From Thalassotalea euphylliae (GTDB lineage Bacteria; Pseudomonadota; Gammaproteobacteria; Enterobacterales; Alteromonadaceae): a stretch of 64,000 bases of DNA. This document shows, piece by piece, positions 8,103 to 16,303 of this stretch. Made by a program: the position numbers and the translations under genes. The notes beneath the pieces were generated by a model, which did no database searches, had not been told where the DNA came from, and saw nothing but the letters and a program-made list of their open reading frames with translations. The DNA lies in assembly GCF_003390335.1 (NCBI RefSeq), contig NZ_QUOU01000001.1, forward strand, positions 1,736,001-1,800,000. The letters are read 5' to 3'. How positions within the stretch are numbered: the stretch's first letter is position 1; every line of letters begins with the position of its first letter.

Positions 8103-10181
8103 TCAGAGCTTTATCTTAAATTTCGCAATAACCTCTTTTAGGCCATTAGAGAATGAAGACAAGGTTTGCGATACTTCCAACCCTTGTTGCGCATTCGCTG
8201 ATGTTTGTTGATTTACCTCAGCAATTTTGATCAGATTCTCGTTCGCTTCGCCAACGGCTTGTGATTGCTCAGCGGCCGCACGAGATATTTCTCCAACGAT
8301 TCCGGAGACCTGATCAACCGCATCAACAATTTCTGTTAAGCTCTCAGCTGATGTTAGCGTTAGGCTTGCACCTATCTCTGTTTTCTCAACGACAACTTTC
8401 ACCAGTTCAGCGGTTTCATTGGCTGCTTGAGTACTTTGTGCCGCCAACGTACGCACCTCGTCGGCAACAACCGCAAACCCGCGTCCTTGTTCTCCTGCTC
8501 GGGCGGCTTCAATCGCTGCATTCAACGCTAGCAGGTTAGTTTGTGCAGCAATACCTTCAATTGCGACAAGAATAGAAGAGATATTATCACTGGCTGATTT
8601 AATCTCTTCCATCGCAGTTACCACTCGCTCTACTTGATGTTTACCCGCCACCGCTGACTGACTGGCTGTTGAGCCTAAGTCATCGGCGATTGCGGTTTTT
8701 TCTGCGGTGTTATCAATTACCTTACCAACCTCCAATAATGAAGTTGAAATGGACTGTAGTGCTTGCTGCGACTGATCCGCGCTGGTGTAAATACTATCAC
8801 TTGACGTTAATACCTTCTCGCTCTCTACAACTAAATTATCAGTAAAACGAGTGACATTACTGATGACATTAGTTAAGTCTTTATTCGTTGCGATAAGCGC
8901 GTGGCTGATAACGTCCTCGTCGTCTTGTGGCGTCACGTCTTGCGTCAGGTCTCCCTCAGCAATGTGTTGTAAACCTTTAACGGTGACATGCTCCAAGTAA
9001 TGCGCCAAACTATCTAATGATCTTGCCATATGGCCAATTTCATCTTTGCGGTTTAAGTTTGTTCGTTTTCCAATATGACCAAGCGCTAACTCATCTAAGA
9101 ATTTTGTCATCTGCTTAACTGGCGAGGTGATGGAGCCGCTGATGTAAATAGCAGACATGACAACAATTAGCCCAACGATGAGCAAAATGACTAAGACAAT
9201 TGTTTTGATACTATTGACGGCGGAAAAAGCTTCTCGCTCACCAATTTCTGATATTAATGCCCAAGTGTCGTCACCAAACGTTATCGAGGTATAGGCAGTT
9301 AGTACCTGTGACGCCAAATAGCTTGTGGTGATTTCAACACCAGTATCACCTTGCAGCGCAAGACCAATGGCATGGCTGTTTGCTTTGCCTAAGGCGGGTG
9401 CTGCGAAGGACTGATGCACCGAAAAACGATTGGGGGCTAAGTACGAGTCTGAGCGCATGAGGTTATCAGAGCCAACTAAATAACTCTCACCTGTTTCACC
9501 CATTCCTGAGCGCTGGCCAGTAATACCATTGATAATGTCTTGGGAAAGCTGGAGTACCACCACAGCAACGACTTGTTGCTTTAAATCGACGACCGGGGCG
9601 GCGATAAAAGCAACCGGTTGATTATTTTGCGCTTGATAAGGCGTGTAATCTTGGTATTGCAGCGTTTTATTGTTGACAACGCGCTGCCAGACATTTGCTA
9701 GTGGGTTATTTTGATCAAAATTAGCTTTCAGGTTGGCGCCAAGATCAGCGTTTTGTCGAGCGCTATAGACTACGTGACCTGTGTCTGCAGTGATCAATAA
9801 AACATCGCTATAACCATTGATTTCTGAAAGGTTTTTGAGCGTACTGCCTTTGCTTGCCCAAAGGTCTTGATATTCATAGGTGTCGACGTTAAAGCGCTCC
9901 GCTGGTGTGGTCTCTTCAAGCTTTCGATACACTTTTGCCGCTTTATATAAAGTATTTACATCTTTGCTATTCGCTAAAAACAAAATGTCTTTTCGAGCAC
10001 TTTCGAGGTAGTCTTCAATTTGCCCTTTCATCACGTCTCGCGTGCTGATCAGCTTGGCAAATACGTATTCTTCCAAGGCATTGCTAGCGTTTAGGAAAGC
10101 CCCTGAGCCCACGATTAGCGCGGGTACTAAGCCGATGGTGACAAGTATAATAATTAGTCGAAATTTTAACGTAGAAGTCAT
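8103..10181 (-). CDS. Methyl-accepting chemotaxis protein with periplasmic Cache-type sensor
   Basis: A 692-residue receptor. TM1 is near residues 7-29, a large periplasmic domain spans about 30-325 (dCache-like, with the segment NGYSDVLLITADTGHVVYSA), and TM2 is near 328-352. HAMP follows (SGSITSPVKQMTKFLDEL), then the cytoplasmic signalling hairpin with tip IEGIAAQTNLLALNAAIEAA and RAGEQGRGFAVVADEVRTLA. It passes ligand state to CheA/CheW. There is no C-terminal CheR pentapeptide (ends KFKIKL). The gene for a solute-binding protein lies 149 bp upstream on the same strand, so the two may form a sensing pair. Confidence 0.93.
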   Translation of the reverse strand: MTSTLKFRLIIILVTIGLVPALIVGSGAFLNASNALEEYVFAKLISTRDVMKGQIEDYLESARKDILFLANSKDVNTLYKAAKVYRKLEETTPAERFNVDTYEYQDLWASKGSTLKNLSEINGYSDVLLITADTGHVVYSARQNADLGANLKANFDQNNPLANVWQRVVNNKTLQYQDYTPYQAQNNQPVAFIAAPVVDLKQQVVAVVVLQLSQDIINGITGQRSGMGETGESYLVGSDNLMRSDSYLAPNRFSVHQSFAAPALGKANSHAIGLALQGDTGVEITTSYLASQVLTAYTSITFGDDTWALISEIGEREAFSAVNSIKTIVLVILLIVGLIVVMSAIYISGSITSPVKQMTKFLDELALGHIGKRTNLNRKDEIGHMARSLDSLAHYLEHVTVKGLQHIAEGDLTQDVTPQDDEDVISHALIATNKDLTNVISNVTRFTDNLVVESEKVLTSSDSIYTSADQSQQALQSISTSLLEVGKVIDNTAEKTAIADDLGSTASQSAVAGKHQVERVVTAMEEIKSASDNISSILVAIEGIAAQTNLLALNAAIEAARAGEQGRGFAVVADEVRTLAAQSTQAANETAELVKVVVEKTEIGASLTLTSAESLTEIVDAVDQVSGIVGEISRAAAEQSQAVGEANENLIKIAEVNQQTSANAQQGLEVSQTLSSFSNGLKEVIAKFKIKL

Positions 10182-10330
10182 TTTTTGCTCTCTGAACCAC
10201 TATCTTGTTTGCTGATTAGGGTTCATCACTTAGTGTTATTTTAGTTGCTAGCTCGAAAGCTTAGCCGGTTAAGAAAACGACCGCACGGCTGTTGTGCGCT
10301 TACCGTGCGATTGCCGAACAAAGTGTACGA

Positions 10331-11902
10331 TTATTGTTGGAGTGACCAGTGTTGGTCGCTCACGGTAACTTCCCAAAGTGGCAGAGTCGCCATCTTGTAG
10401 GGTTCAAACATCACTTCTTGATTAACCGCAAGTACTTTTTTCGGAGCCGGTACAAAAAGCATATAAGCGTTGTCATAAGCACGTTGCATAATTTTGCCGA
10501 TGATTGCCGTGGATGCTGGTGTGTTAATGGTCTCTTTGAACATATCACTAATGTAGGTATTCATGGTTTGATCTGGGCTAACTGTGCTCCAGACACTGTC
10601 GGTTTGATAGACAAAAAAAGCTGACCATGGGTGGTTGAAATACCAATCGTCATCGCCCCACACGAGTAAATCCCAATCTTTGGTATTTTGCCCAGCATTG
10701 GTACTGAGCAGCTGTTCAAAGATGACATTCTCATTTTGCGTGATCTCAAATTCAAGCTTAACGCCAACTTTACGCAAATCACGGTCAATGGACTTCCACA
10801 GGAACATAAAGCGCTCTTGTGTTAACACTTTTAATGTTAAGCCATTGAGCAATTGTTTAAGCTCATTGCGCGCATCTTTAGGGTGCTCAAGTGCTGAAAA
10901 CGGTTTTAAATCTTGCGCAATATCACCCACCCCAGGAAAGTTTGGCGATGCCAGCGTCGGTTTAGTTTCCGCAAAGCCATAGAAAGAGTTTTTCACTATG
11001 CCGCTTTGATTAAGCGCGCGATTCAGTGCTAGCCTTACTTGCTTATCTTTTAACTTAGGGTTACCTGTGATCATATTGATATGCACAGCGATATTGTCGT
11101 TTGAGGGGCCACTGACGAGTTTGGCATAGGCTGAGGTCATGATATTAGACACTTCTGTCACCGGGATCGGCATAATATCAAGCCCCCCTTCGTTATCAGC
11201 GATGTCTTCTAAGGCAATATTCGTATCTAGCTCAGTAAATACGGTTACTTTTTCAACATTAACCAAGTCTTTATCATAATAGTTTGGGTTAGCCTGCAAG
11301 ACTGCTTTTTTGGTGCGGCGATCCCCCTCTATGTAACCTTCTGTCAGAATATATGGGCCAATGCCGTAGGGACCAGGCTCAGCCAGGTTAGGGCAGGTGG
11401 CCTTGCCATTCCAACCAAATTTCTCTAGATAAGCGGTCGTATAAAAATGCAGCCAAATCACATCGTTGATAAATGAGCCGTACTTTTCTGTTAAGTGAAA
11501 ACGAACCGTGTAGTCATCCACTTTTTCGGTGTAGTCATACACTTGATGGAACGGGCTAAATGAGAATGGCTTTTCTTTGAAGTAGCGCATGTTTTCCAAC
11601 ACCGCATCGGCATTAAATGGTGTGCCATCTTGGAATACGACGCCCTTGCGGAGGGTAAACTGATAAATCTTGTCGCTTATTTGTTGATGTGACGTCGCTA
11701 AATCATAGTCCCAAGCGCGGGCATTATTAGCGGGTTTTAGCAGTGCGCCGTTAATTGCGTGAGAGACATACAGGTAAGGCAAACTAGGTAGGTAAACTTT
11801 GATATGTGAATCGGGAATAGGGGTTGCACTCAAATGCATTGAACACAACAGGAAACACACCGCGAACCCATTTCGAGCTAGCTTAAACAAATCTCTAAAC
11901 AT
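10331..11902 (-). CDS. Peptide/nickel-type ABC solute-binding protein (family 5), orphan
   Basis: A 523-residue protein with signal peptide MFRDLFKLARNGFAVCFLLC ending near SMHLSATP. The start at 11902 has TAGGA 9 nt upstream and puts the signal peptide first. Family 5 signatures are present: DYTVRFHLTEKYG, FTLRKGVVFQDGTPFNADAV, GIGPYILTEGY, NPNYYD, VRLALNRALNQ. Proteins of this family bind oligopeptides, metals or other solutes in the periplasm. No permease or ATPase gene is nearby, and the next gene downstream is a chemoreceptor. It may therefore work in ligand sensing, or deliver to a distant transporter. The ligand is unknown. Confidence 0.87.
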   Translation of the reverse strand: MFRDLFKLARNGFAVCFLLCSMHLSATPIPDSHIKVYLPSLPYLYVSHAINGALLKPANNARAWDYDLATSHQQISDKIYQFTLRKGVVFQDGTPFNADAVLENMRYFKEKPFSFSPFHQVYDYTEKVDDYTVRFHLTEKYGSFINDVIWLHFYTTAYLEKFGWNGKATCPNLAEPGPYGIGPYILTEGYIEGDRRTKKAVLQANPNYYDKDLVNVEKVTVFTELDTNIALEDIADNEGGLDIMPIPVTEVSNIMTSAYAKLVSGPSNDNIAVHINMITGNPKLKDKQVRLALNRALNQSGIVKNSFYGFAETKPTLASPNFPGVGDIAQDLKPFSALEHPKDARNELKQLLNGLTLKVLTQERFMFLWKSIDRDLRKVGVKLEFEITQNENVIFEQLLSTNAGQNTKDWDLLVWGDDDWYFNHPWSAFFVYQTDSVWSTVSPDQTMNTYISDMFKETINTPASTAIIGKIMQRAYDNAYMLFVPAPKKVLAVNQEVMFEPYKMATLPLWEVTVSDQHWSLQQ

Positions 11903-12163
11903 ATTATCAATCCTAAACTTATCACCTGCTTTGAGCTGAAAGACAAGGTGAATCCGCACCGATGAAGTGCCACCAATCCAAGGGCGCTAAGTGTAGATGT
12001 TTGTATCGTGAAAACCAAGTAAAGACAAAACAATAATTTTGCTTGGAAAAGTAAAGCCGGTTTGTGTCTCAGCGTGAATATGTGGTTCGCGCTATAGTTA
12101 TTTCGACGGTAATTGCTTTACAGAAATGGGGGGACACCGTTAGAGGTACGAAATACAGATACA

Positions 12164-12189
12164 AAAAACCGGCGCAGAGGCCGGTTTTT
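12164..12189 (-). terminator. Rho-independent terminator of the isocitrate dehydrogenase gene
   Basis: Arms AAAAACCGGC and GCCGGTTTTT (10 bp) with a 6-nt loop; read on the minus strand it ends in a T tract 39 nt after the stop codon at 12228. Confidence 0.8.
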
Positions 12190-12227
12190 ATCATCTTTGC
12201 TCACAAGCTTTTAGTGCTAATGGGCGT

Positions 12228-13235
12228 TTACAAACGCTCTAACACTGCGTCAGTGAAGTCAGTCGTACCGTGAGAACCGCCTAAGTCGCGTGTTGTGCGG
12301 TCGCCAGATTCGATAACTTGTGTAATGGCGTTGCGAATGGCTTGTGCTTTGTCGCCCATTTCTAGGTATTCAAGCATTTGAATTGCTGCAAGAATAACAG
12401 ATGTTGGGTTCGCTAAGTTTTTGCCTGCAATGTCTGGTGCACTGCCGTGAACGGCTTCGAAAATTGCACAGTCTTCACCGATGTTGGCACCAGGCGCCAT
12501 ACCTAAACCGCCAACTAAACCTGCACATAAGTCAGATAAAATATCGCCAAATAGGTTAGTGGTTACGATCACATCAAATTGCTCTGGGTTCATCACTAGC
12601 TGCATACAGCAGTTATCGACGATCATTTCAGCAGACTCGATATCTGGATAACGCTCACCCACTTCACGAGCTACTTTTAAGAATAAGCCAGATGTTGATT
12701 TAAGGATGTTCGCTTTGTGCACAGCCGTTACTTTCTTGCGGCCTTCTTTACGTGCGGTTTCGTAGGCGAACTCAACAATGCGCTCTGCACCTTCACGGGT
12801 AATTTGGCTCATTGCTTCTGCTGTTTCACCACAGTCAGAAACCGTTTGACCTAGGCCAGAGTACATACCTTGCGTATTTTCACGAATGGTAATGATATCG
12901 ATGTTGTCGTAACGTGCTTTTGTGCCTTTGAAAGAAATTACCGGACGCATGTTGGCGTATAGTTGGAATTGCTTGCGTAAAGTTACGTTGATTGAAGTAA
13001 AGCCTTCGCCCACTGGCGTTGTTAATGGGCCTTTAAGCGTGATTTTGTTCTTTTTAATCAGCTCTAACGTTTCTTCTGGAACTAATTCACCGTGCTTTTC
13101 AAGCGCTACAAGACCTGCATCAGCGTATTCGTATTCAAAATCACAACCTGCTTTATCTAAAACTTTAATTGTCGCATCGATAATATCAGGACCGATACCG
13201 TCACCAGGAATTACCGTGATAGTTTGCTTAGCCAT
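12228..13235 (-). CDS. Isocitrate dehydrogenase, NAD-type (IMDH/IDH family)
   Basis: A 335-residue decarboxylating dehydrogenase. It opens VIPGDGIGPDIIDATIKVL. LKGPLTTPVGEGFTSINVTL carries the isocitrate-binding Ser/Asn, followed by RENTQGMYSG, HKANILKST, VDNCCMQLVMNPEQFDVIVT, TNLFGDILSDL and HGSAPDIAGKNLANPTS. The short length and sequence are those of the NAD-dependent isocitrate dehydrogenase group rather than the 415-residue E. coli Icd; isopropylmalate dehydrogenase is excluded by the ENTQGMYSG and TSINVTLRK segments. It converts isocitrate to 2-oxoglutarate in the citric acid cycle. It is a single-gene unit with its own terminator. Confidence 0.9.
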   Translation of the reverse strand: MAKQTITVIPGDGIGPDIIDATIKVLDKAGCDFEYEYADAGLVALEKHGELVPEETLELIKKNKITLKGPLTTPVGEGFTSINVTLRKQFQLYANMRPVISFKGTKARYDNIDIITIRENTQGMYSGLGQTVSDCGETAEAMSQITREGAERIVEFAYETARKEGRKKVTAVHKANILKSTSGLFLKVAREVGERYPDIESAEMIVDNCCMQLVMNPEQFDVIVTTNLFGDILSDLCAGLVGGLGMAPGANIGEDCAIFEAVHGSAPDIAGKNLANPTSVILAAIQMLEYLEMGDKAQAIRNAITQVIESGDRTTRDLGGSHGTTDFTDAVLERL

Positions 13236-13384
13236 TTATTGTACCTTTAATATTTGTCAGAAGTATTTTCAAAGCATAGCCTAATCGCTATTTCCAGCAT
13301 CGAATTAGCAAGAAATTAAGTGTGCGCTAGCGTTATATAGTTAGGCTATGTGAAAAAAAAGCGCGCCTTTATACCACGAGTTAT

Positions 13385-13414
13385 CACTGTAAGCTAGTAT
13401 GAAAACTTACAGTG
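13385..13414. other. Inverted repeat between idh and the DUF3192 gene
   Basis: CACTGTAAG and CTTACAGTG (9 bp) are separated by 12 nt. There is no T tract, so it may be an operator or a weak hairpin; role unknown. Confidence 0.35.
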
Positions 13415-13477
13415 GGATATACACTGGCTTGTGCTCTAGTGAGGGAATGACTGATTGGAGTGTTTGGTGTTAGTTGA

Positions 13478-13855
13478 TTACAGCGACTTAAACTGCTCGT
13501 AGGCAACATTGCCGATGGCGGTTAACAACCCATTACTGAATAGCAGTGGAGTGCACTCTTCTTGGGTAGTAATACCATCTGATTTAACGTGCTGGGTACG
13601 GTAGAACATCACTTGATAGTTAACATTATCGACTTTTTTGGCTTCGGTGATATCTGGGCTGCCCAAATTTTCTAACGCTTGTTCAAACGTAAAGTTGTCT
13701 AATTGCAATTTGGCAATGTACTGACGGTTAAACGCTTCGCGATCTTCCCATTTCATATTTGCTGGATCGTCGTCATAAAAATTGACGACTAACAGCACAA
13801 AAAGACCGTAAGCTGCTAATGCCAATAAAATTCGGAAGATAACTTTTTTACTCAT
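13478..13855 (-). CDS. DUF3192 protein, membrane-anchored paralog
   Basis: A 125-residue protein with one N-terminal membrane segment (IFRILLALAAYGLFVLLVVN) and a soluble, probably periplasmic domain. The C-terminal half carries YRTQHVKSDGITTQEECTPL then LLFSNGLLTAIGNVAY. It shares the pattern YRT-DGITT-ECTPL-F-GLL-AY with the lipoprotein at 22320-22685, so the two are paralogs with different anchors. The domain organisation (NxxYIAKLQLDxFTFEQALENLGSPD) recalls SmpA/OmlA-like small periplasmic folds. Function unknown. It stands alone, 178 bp from xni. Confidence 0.8.
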   Translation of the reverse strand: MSKKVIFRILLALAAYGLFVLLVVNFYDDDPANMKWEDREAFNRQYIAKLQLDNFTFEQALENLGSPDITEAKKVDNVNYQVMFYRTQHVKSDGITTQEECTPLLFSNGLLTAIGNVAYEQFKSL

Positions 13856-14033
13856 AACCCTAGAAATACGTGTTGAAATGTCAGTTGGCGGGTGAACTTT
13901 TTTGTACGCTACCGTTTTTGCCCATGTTTATCGAGCCAACTGAAATACTTTGCTTAGCTGACCCTAAGCATAGCGAGTTATTTATCAGTTTTAAATAGCT
14001 TGTTTATGATTTGCAACATTTTTTATCCACACA

Positions 14034-14837
14034 CTAAACAGTTATTAGGCGGATATCTTTGAGGTTAAAGCCCAGTGGTATATTTTGCTTGAGCGTTAGC
14101 AGTTGATGGCTAAGTTTTAGCATCTCTTTACCTTGCTCTAATTTTTGCTGAACAGATGATTTTAGTTTGTCAGCCGCTAATATCGCATTTATTGAGCCGT
14201 GATCTTTAATGAGCTCTGCCGCCGTAATTTGGCCAATGCCCGCGACCCCCGGAATCTTATTCGTGCTGTCACCGGTGAGCGCCCATAAATCAATAAGCTG
14301 GCTTGATTTCACACTAAACTTTTGTTCGATGTAGTTATCATCCAGAAATCGGCGATTAAAATAATCGTAGACTTGAATATTTTCATTAATCAATGACAAG
14401 AAACACTTGTCGGTCGAGACAATAGTGACTTTTTGATTGCGCAGCGCAACCTTAATGGCAAGTGTCGCAATCACATCGTCGGCTTCATCTTCTTCTGGCT
14501 CAATCGAGTCGATTCCTTTGGCGAGAAAGGCGTCTTGAATATCGCTGAGCTTAGCCGCCAAATGCTCAGGCATTTTTTTACGGCCTTTTTTGTAGTCAGG
14601 ATAAAGCTGATAACGCCAGCATGGTTGCTCACTATCAAACACGGCAACACCATGCGTTGGCGTTAAAAATTCCAATATATTTGCCACAGCGTTCGCCGAA
14701 GCTTGCGCTGTGTTAAAAAGCACTTGCTGCTTGGTACTTTCCGACAGCTCATTATTGAGCAGGAAAGGACGTTCTTGCACAGCATAGATGCGCCGAATTA
14801 AATTGAGCGCATCAATGAGTACTACATGTGCTGTCAT
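14034..14837 (-). CDS. xni: Flap endonuclease-like Xni (exonuclease IX)
   Basis: A 267-residue protein of the 5'-nuclease/FEN family that matches the N-terminal nuclease domain of DNA polymerase I. It starts VVLIDALNLIRRIYAVQ (metal-binding Asp), has the acidic cluster EPEEDEADDVIATLA, then DKCFLSLI, and the helix-hairpin-helix-type DNA-binding segment IPGVAGIGQITAAELI. It acts on flapped or branched DNA. Its ATG overlaps the ppnN stop codon by 4 bp (ATGA), so the genes are translationally coupled. ppnN and xni are also close in E. coli (with sdaC and sdaB between). Confidence 0.93.
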   Translation of the reverse strand: MTAHVVLIDALNLIRRIYAVQERPFLLNNELSESTKQQVLFNTAQASANAVANILEFLTPTHGVAVFDSEQPCWRYQLYPDYKKGRKKMPEHLAAKLSDIQDAFLAKGIDSIEPEEDEADDVIATLAIKVALRNQKVTIVSTDKCFLSLINENIQVYDYFNRRFLDDNYIEQKFSVKSSQLIDLWALTGDSTNKIPGVAGIGQITAAELIKDHGSINAILAADKLKSSVQQKLEQGKEMLKLSHQLLTLKQNIPLGFNLKDIRLITV

Positions 14838-16210
14838 GCAGGCTCGCCCGGACTAGACTGGGCAACGCGATAGCAAGGAATATATTCACTTCCTGGCAGT
14901 TTCATGCGCTGTTGTTTGACAAATGAATCGAGCAACTTATCCATTAACGACATAATTTTCTCTTCCCCAGAAATTACAAACGGGCCATGTTCCCTAATGG
15001 CCTTAATACCGTTCGCTTTAACGTTACCAGCAACGATGCCCGAAAATATTCGGCGTAAGTTGGCGGCTAAAGCGGCAGTATCCATATCACTTTTTACGGT
15101 TAAGTTTGCCATGTTCTCATGGGTTGGTTCAAATGGTTGTTGAAATTCCTGATCAATTTCTAATGACCAATTGAAGTGGAAAGCGTCGCCACGGCTCTTT
15201 CTATCCGCTAATACCTGCTCAACTTCTTGGGTTAGGGCGCGGGCCACTGCGGGCGCATCGTCGATGATGATGCGGTAAAGCCTGCGCACTTGTTTACCAA
15301 GTGTCGCGACAACGAATTTATCAATTTCTTGAAAGTATGCCTCGCTTTCTTTCGGGCCAGTTAAAATAATCGGCAAACGTTGCTCGCTGTTTTTCTCATT
15401 GAGCATAATGCCAAGAATGTATAAAAATTCTTCTGCGGTGCCGGCGCCGCCGGGGAAGATAATAATGCCGTGAGACAAACGCACAAAGGCTTCTAGGCGC
15501 TTTTCAATATCCGGCATAATAATTAGTTCATTAACAATTGGATTGGGTGGCTCAGCGGCAATAATACTTGGCTCGGTAAGCCCGAGATAACGACCAGTGA
15601 GGTTACGTTGCTTAGCATGGCCAATGGTGGCGCCTTTCATTGGACCTTTCATGGCGCCGGGGCCACAACCAGTACAAATGTTAAAGCCGCGCAACCCTAG
15701 CTGATAGCCCACTTCTTTGGTGTACTTGTATTCCGTTGTATTGATGGAGTGGCCACCCCAGCAGGTGATTAAACCGGGCACTGATTCAGGTAAAATCGCG
15801 TTGGCGTTGCGCAAAATATCGAAGACGATGTGGGTGGTTTTTTCACTTTCGCACGATAAGCTATCGCACAGGGCATCATACTTATCATTGATAAATAAAA
15901 TATCGCGCAGCACAGCAGACAGGTGCTCGCGAATACCGCGAATAATTTTGTTGTCGACAAACGCGTCTTGCGGCGGGTTGGTCAACTCCAGTTTCACCCC
16001 CCGTTCAATACGCAGTACTTTGATTTGAAAATCTAAAAATTGCTGATAAATTTCTTCCGCATCGTCGGTGTGACTACCAACATTTAATACCGCCAGCGAA
16101 CAATTGCGATAAAGCTGAAAGAGTTTACTCTCTGCTGATTCTTGTAATTGATCTACTTCGATTTGTGACAATAAATTCATGTTGCCAACAGGGTTAATTA
16201 ACGTTTTCAT
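14834..16210 (-). CDS. ppnN: Pyrimidine/purine nucleotide 5'-monophosphate nucleosidase PpnN
   Basis: A 458-residue protein of the YgdH type. The opening MKTLINPVGNMNLLSQIEVD and LYRNCSLAVLNVGS align with the remembered E. coli start, so 16210 is chosen over the in-frame ATG at 16228. The central LOG-family (lysine decarboxylase-like Rossmann) part has the motif IIFPGGAGTAEEFLYILG and the phosphoribose region GCGPGAMKGPMKGA. PpnN splits the N-glycosidic bond of nucleoside monophosphates and is tuned by (p)ppGpp in E. coli. GGGGATCAGG precedes the start. Coupled to xni downstream. Confidence 0.93.
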   Translation of the reverse strand: MKTLINPVGNMNLLSQIEVDQLQESAESKLFQLYRNCSLAVLNVGSHTDDAEEIYQQFLDFQIKVLRIERGVKLELTNPPQDAFVDNKIIRGIREHLSAVLRDILFINDKYDALCDSLSCESEKTTHIVFDILRNANAILPESVPGLITCWGGHSINTTEYKYTKEVGYQLGLRGFNICTGCGPGAMKGPMKGATIGHAKQRNLTGRYLGLTEPSIIAAEPPNPIVNELIIMPDIEKRLEAFVRLSHGIIIFPGGAGTAEEFLYILGIMLNEKNSEQRLPIILTGPKESEAYFQEIDKFVVATLGKQVRRLYRIIIDDAPAVARALTQEVEQVLADRKSRGDAFHFNWSLEIDQEFQQPFEPTHENMANLTVKSDMDTAALAANLRRIFSGIVAGNVKANGIKAIREHGPFVISGEEKIMSLMDKLLDSFVKQQRMKLPGSEYIPCYRVAQSSPGEPA

Positions 16211-16303
16211 CCTGATCCCCTTTTTCAATTGACGAGTAACGAGTCACAGCAATGCGACAATACTGAGTATGTAAAGTCGCTATTACAGATTCCGTTTGTG
16301 TTG

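Noticed and set aside
10635..10982. 115-codon ORF on + inside the solute-binding protein gene
   Set aside because: Fully antisense to a strongly supported gene; Ser-rich shadow product.
12064..12273. 69-codon ORF on + between the binding-protein gene and isocitrate dehydrogenase
   Set aside because: It runs through the clear terminator at 12164-12189 and into the end of the isocitrate dehydrogenase gene, has no ribosome-binding site and resembles no protein.
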